Assembly (NCBI RefSeq): GCF_035982055.1
Contig: NZ_CP108427.1
Span: 6,819,001 to 6,883,000 of the forward strand
Source: Streptomyces sp. NBC_01288
GTDB lineage: Bacteria > Actinomycetota > Actinomycetes > Streptomycetales > Streptomycetaceae
DNA: 64,000 nt
Reading direction: 5' to 3'
Shown here: positions 32,757 through 41,245 of the stretch, piece after piece
Numbering within the stretch: the stretch's first letter is position 1
Layout of the letters: every line of letters starts with the position of its first letter
Translations under genes and position numbers: made by a program
The notes under the pieces: generated by a model
Told to the model about the DNA's origin: nothing
Database searches by the model: none
What the model saw: the letters and a program-made list of their open reading frames with translations, nothing else

Positions 32757-33503
32757 ATGCAGAACCCCGTCCAGTACGTGGCCGTCGAGGCCCCCGACGG
32801 CGAAGTCGTCGGATACGTCTGGGCCGACTACGCCGCAGGCACTCTGAAGTGGGCGCGGCGCACCGCGACCGGTGTCGACGGGTATCGCCTCGGCCAGACG
32901 TGGGAGGCCAAGGTGGCGGAGGCCGGTGAGCGGGGCATCCCCCTGGCCGGCGCGCTGACTCTGCTCGCCCGCGACGCCGGCACCGGACCCCCGGTCGACG
33001 TCCGCGGCCCCGAGGCCGTGGACGAACTCGCCCGCGCCGTCACCGAGGCCGACGACCGGCGCCTGCTGGCCCAGCTCGACCACGGCGCCACCGAAGCCTG
33101 GCAGGAGCTGGCCGACGCCTACGGTGCCCTCACCGACGACGACCGTGACGTCCGCTGGGGCGGAGGCGAGAAGAACGCGAACGGAGCGACCCAGTGGCCG
33201 TATCCGATCTACAGCAGGCCGCTGTGGCGGGTCGTCAGAGCTCTGTGGGGCATCGGTGCCGTCACGCCGGAGTACCGCTGGAGCGCCGCTCCCCCTCCGG
33301 CGGTGCCGCCCCATGGACGGCTGCGCCCCGCGGACGCCGTTCGCGCTGCCACGTTCCTCGCGGTCGGTGAGCGCGTCAACGAGGGGTCGGTGGACGAAGC
33401 GGTGCGGAGCGGCCTGTTCGACGCCATGGTCGTCGCACTCCTGGACCAGCACGCCGCACACGCCTCCAGTGAGCCGGATTCGAGATTCCGTCGCACCACG
33501 TGA
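32757..33503 (+). CDS. Fusion of an immunity-like domain with a DUF6508-like domain
   Basis: A 248-residue protein. Residues 1-70 repeat the family core (NPVQYVAVEAPDGEVVGYVWADYAAG, then an AGERGIPLAGAL helix). Residues 95-235 are a different domain with DHGATEAWQELADAYGAL, GGGEKNANGATQWPYPIYS and GIGAVTPEYRW, which I associate with DUF6508 (memory, not searched). It closes the paralogue array. It could be a second type of immunity protein or an adaptor. The following 229-base spacer separates it from the HD hydrolase. Confidence 0.6.
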   Translation: MQNPVQYVAVEAPDGEVVGYVWADYAAGTLKWARRTATGVDGYRLGQTWEAKVAEAGERGIPLAGALTLLARDAGTGPPVDVRGPEAVDELARAVTEADDRRLLAQLDHGATEAWQELADAYGALTDDDRDVRWGGGEKNANGATQWPYPIYSRPLWRVVRALWGIGAVTPEYRWSAAPPPAVPPHGRLRPADAVRAATFLAVGERVNEGSVDEAVRSGLFDAMVVALLDQHAAHASSEPDSRFRRTT

Positions 33504-33520
33504 GCGCGTCCAGCACCAGG

Positions 33521-33559
33521 TGCCTGTTCGATGTGCCTGTTCGATGTGACTGTTCAATG
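33521..33559. repeat. Three 13-bp tandem repeats
   Basis: The units tgcctgttcgatg (33521-33533 and 33534-33546, identical) and tgactgttcaatg (33547-33559, two changes) lie just after the paralogue array, in the 229-base spacer before the HD gene. No other gene is seen in this spacer. Confidence 0.75.
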
Positions 33560-33732
33560 GCCGGCCGATCACGCGATCGGCGGCGCGGAATCCCGAAACC
33601 GGGACTCTGGGTGTGCAGGTTCTGCGGAGGTTTCGGCGTCGTTCCCGGCAGCCCGGCCGCCCTGGGTACGCCGCCCGCCCGTCCGTGTTTTATGTTGCAC
33701 GGGCGAAGTCACGGGGACGAGGGGGGTGCTGT

Positions 33733-34281
33733 ATGCCGTACGACGAGTCGTCCGACGGGTCGTCCGCTCCGGTCATGACCCTCGCCGAGGTCGAGTCCGT
33801 CGCCCGTGCCGCGCATGCCGCCCAGCGGGACAAGGCCGGTCGGCCCTACGTCGAACACCTGGAGGCCGTCGCCGAAGGCGTACGCGCCCGTGGTGGCGGT
33901 TGCGAACTCATCGCCGCCGCCTGGCTGCACGACGCGGTCGAGGACGGTGTGCTGAGCGAGGAGTGGCTGGCGGCGGCCGCGCTCACCCGGCGCACCAAGG
34001 ACGTCGTACGGGCCCTGAGCAAGCGGCCGGGCGAGGAGCCGTGGGCGTACGCGGAGCGGATCCTGGCCACCGAGGGCGCTCGGCTCGTCAAGGCGGCCGA
34101 CCTCGCGCACAACGCCGACCCGCGCCGGCTGGCCGTACTCGACGAGCCCACCGCACGGCGTCTGACGCGGAAGTACGCCGCCATGCGGCAGTACCTCGGC
34201 ATCACCGCCGAGAACCCCGGGAACCCCGAGAACCCCGGCATCCCCGACATCCCCGAAACCTCCACGACCTCCGACGACTGA
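33733..34281 (+). CDS. Small HD-domain hydrolase, alarmone-hydrolase-like
   Basis: A 182-residue HD-superfamily protein. Metal and catalytic motifs are GRPYVEHLEAVAEG, AAWLHDAVEDG and KAADLAHNADP. The HDxxED combination and final Asp are the signature of the (p)ppGpp-hydrolase domain in SpoT and Mesh1-type small alarmone hydrolases, which remove the 3'-pyrophosphate with manganese. The C-terminal tail has NPGNPENPGIPDIPE repeats. The ATG at 33733 follows a G-rich ribosome site. It sits inside the type VII locus between the immunity array and the secretion genes. Hydrolysis of other nucleotides is possible. Confidence 0.78.
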   Translation: MPYDESSDGSSAPVMTLAEVESVARAAHAAQRDKAGRPYVEHLEAVAEGVRARGGGCELIAAAWLHDAVEDGVLSEEWLAAAALTRRTKDVVRALSKRPGEEPWAYAERILATEGARLVKAADLAHNADPRRLAVLDEPTARRLTRKYAAMRQYLGITAENPGNPENPGIPDIPETSTTSDD

Positions 34282-34320
34282 CGACGACCGCACAGAGAAC
34301 ACAGGCACAGGACCAACTCA

Positions 34321-34626
34321 ATGGCACGGGACTACGACAGCCAACTGCTGGAGTCGGTGGCGGTGCGCCGGCGCCGGATGCGCGACGCGCTGCTCTTCGG
34401 CGCGCAGCGCACCCGGCGCTCGGCCGACGAGCGGCTCGGGAAGGTGTTCGCGGGTATCGCCATCGCGGCCGTCCTGTGCGCCGGATGCGTCGGATGGTCC
34501 TTCCTCCAGGCCACCCTGGCCAAGCAACAGCAGCAACAGCAGCAGGAGCAGCAGCAAGGGCAGCAGCAGTACAGCGGCCCCTCCGCACAGCCGTCCTCGG
34601 CATCCTCGGCCACAACTTCGCGATGA
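34321..34626 (+). CDS. Small single-span membrane protein with poly-Gln tail
   Basis: A 101-residue protein with a basic N-terminus (RRRRMRD), one membrane helix (about residues 43-63, IAIAAVLCAGCVGWSFL) and a Gln-rich outside tail. The Gln run is encoded by CAG/CAA repeats at about 34523-34570. It lies 14 bases before eccD and is probably cotranscribed. No recognised family. By position it may be an accessory membrane subunit of the secretion machine. Confidence 0.7.
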   Translation: MARDYDSQLLESVAVRRRRMRDALLFGAQRTRRSADERLGKVFAGIAIAAVLCAGCVGWSFLQATLAKQQQQQQQEQQQGQQQYSGPSAQPSSASSATTSR

Positions 34627-34640
34627 ATGGGTTCCGGTAA

Positions 34641-35996
34641 GTGGTGAGTACAGCAACGACGTCCCGGACACAACTGAGCCGGGTCACGCTGGTCGGTGAG
34701 CGCCGGCGCGTCGACATCGTCCTGCCGTCGGACACCCCGATCGGGCAACTGCTGCCCGACATCCTCCAGTTGCTCGACGACCGGGCCGCCGCGCGGCCCA
34801 TGACCCGGCAGCTGATCACCTCCGACGGCTCGGTGCTGCCGCACGAGGCCACGCTGTCGTCGTCCGAGGTGCCCGACGGCGCCGTGCTCCAGCTGGTGCG
34901 CGCCCATGCCGCGCCGCCCGCCCCCGTCGTGCACGACGTCACCGACCAGGTCGCCGACGACCTCGATCTGCGTGCCTGGCGCTGGCGGCCCGCCGCACGC
35001 CGGGCCAGTTCCGGGGTGGCCACCGTCGTGTTCGCCGTGGCCGCGGCCCTCCTGGCCCGCCGCGAGTTCCCGCTTGAGTCCGTCACCACCGCGCTCGCGG
35101 CCGTCACGATCGTGTTCCTGGTCGTCGGCGCGCTCGTCTCGAAGATCGGCGACGGCAACCGCGGGCTCGCCACGGCGCTGCTGCTCGCCTCCGGGGGGCT
35201 CGGACTGCTCGCCGCCTGGACCGCCGCCGACGCCTACGGCTGGTCAGGACCGGCCCGGCTGGCCGGTGTCGTCGCGGCACTGGTGCTCACCCTTGTGCTG
35301 CTCGCCTACTTCTCCCCGCTCGGCCGGGGCGCGCTCCTCGGGGCCGGCGCCACCGCCTTCATCACCCTGGTGTGGGAGGCCGTAGCCGCCGTGCAGGACC
35401 GGCCGGACCGGCTCGGCGCGGTGATGGCCGTGTTCTCCGTCGTGCTGCTCGGCGTGCTGCCGCGGCTGGCGCTGATGGCCTCGGGGCTGACGGGACTCGA
35501 CGACCGGCGCTCCGCGGGCGCGTCGGTCAGCCGTCACCAGGTCGCCAACGCGCTCGCCGCGACGCACCGCGGGCTCGCGCTGATCACCATCGCCACCGCG
35601 GTCTCGGCGGCCGCCGGCGGCTGGCTGCTGACCGCGGCCGGGCGGCCGACCGTGTGGACGGTGGCCCTCACCTCGCTCACCGCCGTGGTGCTGCTGTCCC
35701 AGGCCCGGGCCTTTCCCCTGGTCGCCGAGGTCGTGGCGCTGTTCTGCGGCGCCGCGCTGCTCGTCGTACGGCTCGCGGTGGAGTGGGTGGACCGCGCGGG
35801 CGGCGCCGGGGCGCTGGTGCTGCTGTGCGTCGCCGGGGTGCTGCCGCTGCTGGTCCTCGCGGTTCAGCCGCCCGAGCACGTGCAGGTGCGGCTGCGGCGG
35901 ATCGGCGACCTGATCGAGTCCCTCGGCGTGATCGGGCTCTTCCCGCTCGCCGTCGGGGTGTTCGGCATCTATGGGCAACTGCTCAACAAGTTCTGA
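34641..35996 (+). CDS. eccD: EccD-like type VII secretion membrane protein
   Basis: A 451-residue protein. The N-terminal ubiquitin-like (YukD) domain (residues 10-90) contains RVTLVGERRRVDIVLPSD and PIGQLLPDILQLL. It is followed by eleven predicted membrane helices (residues 120-450). This is the standard EccD layout, the main membrane-embedded subunit of ESX complexes. GTG start at 34641 (or the GTG one codon later). It precedes the MinD-like and EccC genes in the same direction. EccB and EccE partners are not encoded nearby. Confidence 0.85.
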   Translation: MVSTATTSRTQLSRVTLVGERRRVDIVLPSDTPIGQLLPDILQLLDDRAAARPMTRQLITSDGSVLPHEATLSSSEVPDGAVLQLVRAHAAPPAPVVHDVTDQVADDLDLRAWRWRPAARRASSGVATVVFAVAAALLARREFPLESVTTALAAVTIVFLVVGALVSKIGDGNRGLATALLLASGGLGLLAAWTAADAYGWSGPARLAGVVAALVLTLVLLAYFSPLGRGALLGAGATAFITLVWEAVAAVQDRPDRLGAVMAVFSVVLLGVLPRLALMASGLTGLDDRRSAGASVSRHQVANALAATHRGLALITIATAVSAAAGGWLLTAAGRPTVWTVALTSLTAVVLLSQARAFPLVAEVVALFCGAALLVVRLAVEWVDRAGGAGALVLLCVAGVLPLLVLAVQPPEHVQVRLRRIGDLIESLGVIGLFPLAVGVFGIYGQLLNKF

Positions 35997-36030
35997 GGCC
36001 AGGGCAAGAGTGGCAGGAGTGAAGGGCGAC

Positions 36031-37173
36031 ATGCCGAACGGGGACAACTGGCAGAGCGACGTGCTGCGCGATCTGAGAGGCGGTACGCCTCAGTATCAGC
36101 ATCAGCAGCCTGTGCCGCCGCAACAGCCACAACAGCAACAGCCACAGGCGTACCCCGACCTGCCTCCTCAGCACCAGCAGCAGGCGTACCCCGACCCGCC
36201 TCCTCAGCACCACCAGCACCAGCACCACCAGGCCCCGCCGGCGCACCGCGTCACCCCCGACTCCCGACCCGTGCTCGACAAACGGCTCGCCGCCGCCGCG
36301 CTCAAGCCGCGCCGGGGTGAGGCGTTCGGTGTCCGTGCCCTGCGCGCCGTACGCCGTACCGTCTCCTCCTCCGCGGCCCGCGAGGTCGCCGACAGCGCGG
36401 CGACCGCCGAGGTGCTCCAGCAGGCGGTCACCACCGGGCGGCAGATCGCGGTGACGTCGATCCGCGGTGGCTCCGGCAAGACGACGGTCGCCGCGCTGCT
36501 GGGCGCCACCTACGCCCACTACCGCCAGGACCCGGTGCTCCTCGTCGAGGCCGACCCGGCGCTCGGCTCGCTGCCGCTGCGGCTCGGCGCGGAGACCCTG
36601 CGCTGGACCACCGGTGACCTCGCCGGACTGGTGGAACCGCAGATGTCGCTGCTCGACGTCACCGGCTACCTGGTCCAACTCCCCGGCAACGCCTGGCTGT
36701 TGCCCGGCAGCCAGGGCCGGGTCGGCGCCATGCTCGACACCACGGGCTACGAGCGGGTCATGGTGTCGCTGCGCCGTTTCTTCGGCGTGACCGTCGTCGA
36801 CTGCGAGACCCTGCCCGCCGAGGTCGCCCGTACCGCGCTGTCCGCCGCGCAGGCCCGGGTGCTCACCGTGCCCGCGACGCTGGAGGGCATCGCCAGCACC
36901 CGCGCCGTCCTGGAGTGGATGCGCAACCTGCCCCCGCACGTGCTGGCCTCCACCGTCGTCGTCCTCACGGAGGTCGCACCGCACCCCGGCGTCGACCTCG
37001 GCAGGGCGACCCGGGAGCTGACCGAAGCCGGAGTCACCGTGCGGGTCCTGCCCTACGACCGCCATCTCGCGTCCGGCGGCACCATCCGTACGGATCTCCT
37101 CGCCCGGGCCACCCGGCACGCCGCCACCCGGCTGGCCGCCGACGTCTTCCAGCTCTCCCAGAAGCAGCGCTGA
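36031..37173 (+). CDS. MinD/ParA-like ATPase (EspI-type) of the type VII locus
   Basis: A 380-residue protein. Residues 1-80 are Pro/Gln/His-rich low complexity (runs of QQPQQQQPQ). Residues 130-380 form a SIMIBI ATPase with deviant Walker A IRGGSGKTTVAA (K150) and VDCETLP in the Walker B position. EspI-like proteins with this layout regulate ESX secretion in mycobacteria. The ATG at 36031 follows AAGGGC; GTGs at 36010 and 36019 would add 7 or 4 residues. It lies between eccD and eccC. Confidence 0.82.
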   Translation: MPNGDNWQSDVLRDLRGGTPQYQHQQPVPPQQPQQQQPQAYPDLPPQHQQQAYPDPPPQHHQHQHHQAPPAHRVTPDSRPVLDKRLAAAALKPRRGEAFGVRALRAVRRTVSSSAAREVADSAATAEVLQQAVTTGRQIAVTSIRGGSGKTTVAALLGATYAHYRQDPVLLVEADPALGSLPLRLGAETLRWTTGDLAGLVEPQMSLLDVTGYLVQLPGNAWLLPGSQGRVGAMLDTTGYERVMVSLRRFFGVTVVDCETLPAEVARTALSAAQARVLTVPATLEGIASTRAVLEWMRNLPPHVLASTVVVLTEVAPHPGVDLGRATRELTEAGVTVRVLPYDRHLASGGTIRTDLLARATRHAATRLAADVFQLSQKQR

Positions 37174-37228
37174 CCGCCCGACAGGAAGGACCGCGGAACC
37201 GAACGAACCCGAGGACGAGGCACCGAAG

Positions 37229-40200
37229 ATGAGCACCCGACTGATCCACCGCCCCGCACGCACCACCCGGCCGGCGGCCGTCCCCGAGGCCGACACCATA
37301 GAGGCGCCGCCCAACCTGCCCGAGGGCAAGGCCGGCTCCGTGCTGCACTCGCTGCTGCCCGTCGCCGGGGTCATGTCGTCCGTCGTGATGATGACCATCG
37401 TGCGCAACAGCCAGTTCGCCGGGCTCGGCGCGATCATCCTCGTCGTCACCCTGGCCGGCTCCCTCGCCATGGCCTTCTCCCAGCGGGGCAAGGCCCAGCG
37501 CGTCCGCCGCACCCAGCGCGAGGCCTACCTGGCCTACCTGGAGGACCTGCGCGAACAACTGGCGCAGGAGGAACGCGAACGGCGCGAGCGCGCCCAGGTG
37601 CTCAACCCGCCGCCGGACGCGCTCTACGACATCGTGCGCGACCCCGCCCGGCTGTGGGAACGGCGCCGGACGGACGGGGACTTCCTGCGGGTGCGCGTCG
37701 GCACCGGTCAGATGCCGGTGCGCGATCTGCGGGTCGCCCAGCAGGGCTCCTCCGCGCTCACCCCGCCCGACCGGTTCATGCTCAACGAGGCCTCCGCGCT
37801 GACCGCCCGCTTCAGCACCGGCACCGAACTGCCGCTCACCGTCCCGCTCGACCGCGTCGGCAATATCAGCGTCATCGGCCCGCGCGAGGACACCCTGCGC
37901 GTCGCCCGCGCGCTGCTCGTCCAGGCCGCCGCCACCCACGCGCCCGACGACGTGGCCCTGGCCGTCGCGGCCCCCGGCGACCGGCTGGCCGACTGGGAGT
38001 GGGCCAAGTGGCTGCCGCACCTGCTGGACACCGAGCAGTTCGACGGCCCGGTCGCCGCCCGCCGTATCGCCCCCTCGCTGCCCCAGCTCGCCCGGCAGAT
38101 CGGCGGTGAGCTGCGCCGCCGCGCCTCCTACGCGGCCGAGGTGCGCCGCGGCATGTCCGGCCGGGACGCGCTCGGCATGACCTCCCGGCTCCTCGTCGTC
38201 GCCGACGCGCACGGGGACGACGCCGTCGACCTGCCGCGCCCCGACGACGCGGTCGGCCTGCGGGACATGGGCGTCACCGTGCTGCACCTGCTCGACGAGC
38301 GGGTACGGGAGCCCGGCAGCGTCGGCGTGCGCATCACTGTCGACGGCGCCCGGATCGTCATCGAGGACCTGCGTGAGGCCGAGCCGATCAGCGCCCACGG
38401 CCTGGTCGACGAGGTCGGCACGGCCCTCGCCGAGGGCCTGGCCCGGATGCTCGCCCCGCTGCGGCTGTCCGCGGAGTCCCTGGTCGGTTCCCCGCTGACC
38501 GGTCCGGTCGACTTCGCGGAGCTGCTCGGCATCGACGACGTAGCCGATCTCGATCTGGACCGGCTGTGGGCGCCACGCGGCGAACGTGCCTTCCTGCGCG
38601 TCCCGATCGGCGTCGGCGACAGCCGCGAACCCATGCTCCTCGACCTGAAGGAGTCCTCCGAGCTGGGCATGGGCCCGCACGGCCTCTGCGTCGGTGCCAC
38701 CGGTTCCGGCAAGTCGGAGCTGCTGCGCACCCTCGTCCTCGCGCTGCTCGCCACCCATCCGCCGGAGGATCTCGCGCTGGTCCTCGTCGACTACAAGGGC
38801 GGAGCCACCTTCGCCCCCTTCGCGGACGTCCCGCACGTGGCGGGTGTGATCACCAACCTGGAGAACCAGGCCGGTCTCGTCGAACGCGTCCACGCCTCGC
38901 TCGCCGGCGAGGTCAAGCGGCGCCAGCAGGTCCTCAAGGAGGCGGGCAATGTCGCCGACATCGGCCACTACGCCGCCCTGCGGGCCGAGAAGCGCCCCGA
39001 CCTCGACCCGCTGCCCCACCTGTTCGTCGTGATCGACGAGTTCGGCGAACTCCTCACCGCCAAGCCGGACTTCATCGACCTGTTCCTGTCCATCGGCCGC
39101 ATCGGCCGCTCCATCGGCGTCCACCTGCTGCTGTCCAGCCAGCGCATCGAGGGCGGCAAGCTCAAGGGCCTGGACACCTATCTGTCGTACCGGCTCGGCC
39201 TGCGTACCTTCTCCGCCGACGAGTCCCGCACGGTCCTCGACACCACGGACGCCTTCCACCTCCCGCCGTTGCCGGGCTTCGGCTACCTCAAGGTCGACAC
39301 CAGCCACTACGAGCGGTTCAAGGCGGGCTACGTCTCCGGCGCCTACCGAGGCCCCGTCCGGCGCGACACCGAGGAGACCGGGCCGCTCGCCCTGGAGTAT
39401 CCGGCGTACAACACCCTGGGCCTGGAGGACAGTTCGAGCCCCGCCGAGCCGCAGATGCGGCGCCGGGAGACCGGGCTGACCGAGATGGCCGTCATGGTCC
39501 AGCAGATCGAGAACGCCGACACCCGCCCCGTACGCCAGATCTGGCTGCCCCCGCTGCCCGGCGCCGTCGCCCTCGACCAGGTCGCCGGACCCGTCGAAGT
39601 CGGCGCGCGCGGTATGCAGTTGGCCCGCCGCCGGGGCCCGCTCCAGGTGCCGCTGGGCATCCTGGACGATCCGGCCCGGCAGTGGCAGGGCCAGTGGCAC
39701 CTGGACCTCACGGTGGCCGGCGGACACGCCGCGGTCATCGGCGGCCCCCAGTCCGGCAAGACCACCCTGCTGCGCACCCTGGCCCTGTCCCTGGCGCTCA
39801 CCCACACCCCGCAGGAGGTCGGCGTCTACGGCCTCGACCTGGCCGGCGGCGGTCTCCAGGCGCTGTCCGGCCTGCCGCACGTGGGCGGGGTGGCCGGCCG
39901 CGCCGACCGGGAGCGGTGCGCCCGCACCGTCGACTCCGTGCGCGGCATGCTGGACCAGCGGGAGGAGCTGTTCCGCCGCCACCGCATCGACTCCCTGGAG
40001 CAGCTGCGCACCCTGCGTGCCGCGGGCCGCGTCCCCGAGCTGGCCTCCACGGAGATCGTGCTGCTCGTCGACGGCTTCGGTGCCCTGCGCGACGACTTCG
40101 AGGAACTCGACGAAGGGGTCGGCGACATCCTCAAGCGCGGCAGCGGCTACGGCATCCACGTGGTCGCCGGCATGCTGCGCTGGAACGACGTGCGCATCGC

Positions 40201-41245
40201 CGCCCAGTCCCAGTTCGGCACCCGGGTGGAGCTCAGGCTGAACGACGCAGGCGAGTCCAGCATCGAGCGCAAGCTCGCGCAGACCCTCTCGTCCGACGAG
40301 AAGGGACGCGTCCTCACCGACACCAAGCTCTTCGCCCAGGTCGCCCTGCCCCGCACGGACGGCGTCGCCGACACGGCCGACCTCGGCACGGTCCTGGAAC
40401 GCACGGCCCGTACGATCCGCGCGACCTGGTCGGGCGAGACCGCCCAGCCGGTCAGAGTGCTGCCGCAGATCCTGGAGCCGCACCTGCTGCCCGGCCCGGC
40501 GGCCGAACCGCGCCGGGTCCCGATCGGCCTCGACCAGACCCAGTTGGCGCCCGTCCTGCTCGACCTGTTCGAGCACGACCAGCACCTGCTGATCATGGGC
40601 GACAGCGAGTGCGGCAAGACCAACCTCCTCAGGGCCGTCGCGGAGGGCCTGATCGAGCGTTACAGCGAGGACGAACTGGTCTTCGGCGTCATGGACCCGC
40701 GCCGTGGACTGCGCGGCGCCGTCCCGGAGGAGTACCGGGGCGGCTACGCCTACAACGCCAAGCTGTGCGCGGGCCTGTCCGCGGGCATCGCCGGCGAACT
40801 GGAGAAGCGGCTGCCCGACGAGAGCGCGGACGGCGCGGACCTGGAACCCGGCAGCTGGGGCTCGGGCCCGCGGATCGTGATCCTCGTCGACGACTACGAC
40901 GTCCTCACCACCGCCGGCCAGCAACCGCTCGCCCCCTTCCTGCCGTACATCCCCTCGGCCCAGGACATCGGCCTCCACTTCGTCCTCACCCGCCGGGTCG
41001 CGGGCGCCTCCCGAGGCCTGTACGAGCCGCTGCTGCAGAGCCTGCGCGAGTCCGGGGCCTCGGCGCTGGTGATGGCGGGCGACCGCAGCGAGGGCCAGCT
41101 CTTCCCCGGTGTGTACGCCGGCCGGCAGCCGTCCGGCCGCGGCGTCCTGGTCCGCAGGGGCGAGCCGAACCGGCTGATCCAGACCGTCCACACGGGACAC
41201 AGGCAGGACCCGGTGGGAACAGGCAACGGGACGAGGTACCCATGA
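37229..41245 (+). CDS. eccC: EccC-like type VII secretion ATPase (three FtsK/SpoIIIE domains)
   Basis: A 1338-residue motor protein. Two membrane helices (about residues 45-90) are followed by a DUF-type stalk, then three FtsK/SpoIIIE ATPase domains. Domain 1 has Walker A GATGSGKSE (K495), DYKGGATF and Walker B FVVIDEFGEL with catalytic Glu. Domain 2 has GGPQSGKTT (K844) but LLVDGFGAL. Domain 3 has GDSECGKTN (K1130) and ILVDDYDVL. A canonical first domain with weaker second and third domains is usual for EccC. The third binds export signals in known systems. The stop overlaps the next gene by ATGA. It is the energising and substrate-recognition core of the locus. Confidence 0.93.
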   Translation: MSTRLIHRPARTTRPAAVPEADTIEAPPNLPEGKAGSVLHSLLPVAGVMSSVVMMTIVRNSQFAGLGAIILVVTLAGSLAMAFSQRGKAQRVRRTQREAYLAYLEDLREQLAQEERERRERAQVLNPPPDALYDIVRDPARLWERRRTDGDFLRVRVGTGQMPVRDLRVAQQGSSALTPPDRFMLNEASALTARFSTGTELPLTVPLDRVGNISVIGPREDTLRVARALLVQAAATHAPDDVALAVAAPGDRLADWEWAKWLPHLLDTEQFDGPVAARRIAPSLPQLARQIGGELRRRASYAAEVRRGMSGRDALGMTSRLLVVADAHGDDAVDLPRPDDAVGLRDMGVTVLHLLDERVREPGSVGVRITVDGARIVIEDLREAEPISAHGLVDEVGTALAEGLARMLAPLRLSAESLVGSPLTGPVDFAELLGIDDVADLDLDRLWAPRGERAFLRVPIGVGDSREPMLLDLKESSELGMGPHGLCVGATGSGKSELLRTLVLALLATHPPEDLALVLVDYKGGATFAPFADVPHVAGVITNLENQAGLVERVHASLAGEVKRRQQVLKEAGNVADIGHYAALRAEKRPDLDPLPHLFVVIDEFGELLTAKPDFIDLFLSIGRIGRSIGVHLLLSSQRIEGGKLKGLDTYLSYRLGLRTFSADESRTVLDTTDAFHLPPLPGFGYLKVDTSHYERFKAGYVSGAYRGPVRRDTEETGPLALEYPAYNTLGLEDSSSPAEPQMRRRETGLTEMAVMVQQIENADTRPVRQIWLPPLPGAVALDQVAGPVEVGARGMQLARRRGPLQVPLGILDDPARQWQGQWHLDLTVAGGHAAVIGGPQSGKTTLLRTLALSLALTHTPQEVGVYGLDLAGGGLQALSGLPHVGGVAGRADRERCARTVDSVRGMLDQREELFRRHRIDSLEQLRTLRAAGRVPELASTEIVLLVDGFGALRDDFEELDEGVGDILKRGSGYGIHVVAGMLRWNDVRIAAQSQFGTRVELRLNDAGESSIERKLAQTLSSDEKGRVLTDTKLFAQVALPRTDGVADTADLGTVLERTARTIRATWSGETAQPVRVLPQILEPHLLPGPAAEPRRVPIGLDQTQLAPVLLDLFEHDQHLLIMGDSECGKTNLLRAVAEGLIERYSEDELVFGVMDPRRGLRGAVPEEYRGGYAYNAKLCAGLSAGIAGELEKRLPDESADGADLEPGSWGSGPRIVILVDDYDVLTTAGQQPLAPFLPYIPSAQDIGLHFVLTRRVAGASRGLYEPLLQSLRESGASALVMAGDRSEGQLFPGVYAGRQPSGRGVLVRRGEPNRLIQTVHTGHRQDPVGTGNGTRYP

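Noticed and set aside
33504..33732. A small gene between the immunity array and the HD gene
   Set aside because: Open frames here lack ribosome sites and overlap the HD gene in its own frame without start support before 33733.
37034..41200. A 1388-codon open frame on the minus strand across eccC, and a 1366-codon plus-strand frame at 38566-42666
   Set aside because: Both are shadows caused by third-position GC bias. The translations have no domains, while the eccC frame has three ATPase domains and intact motifs.
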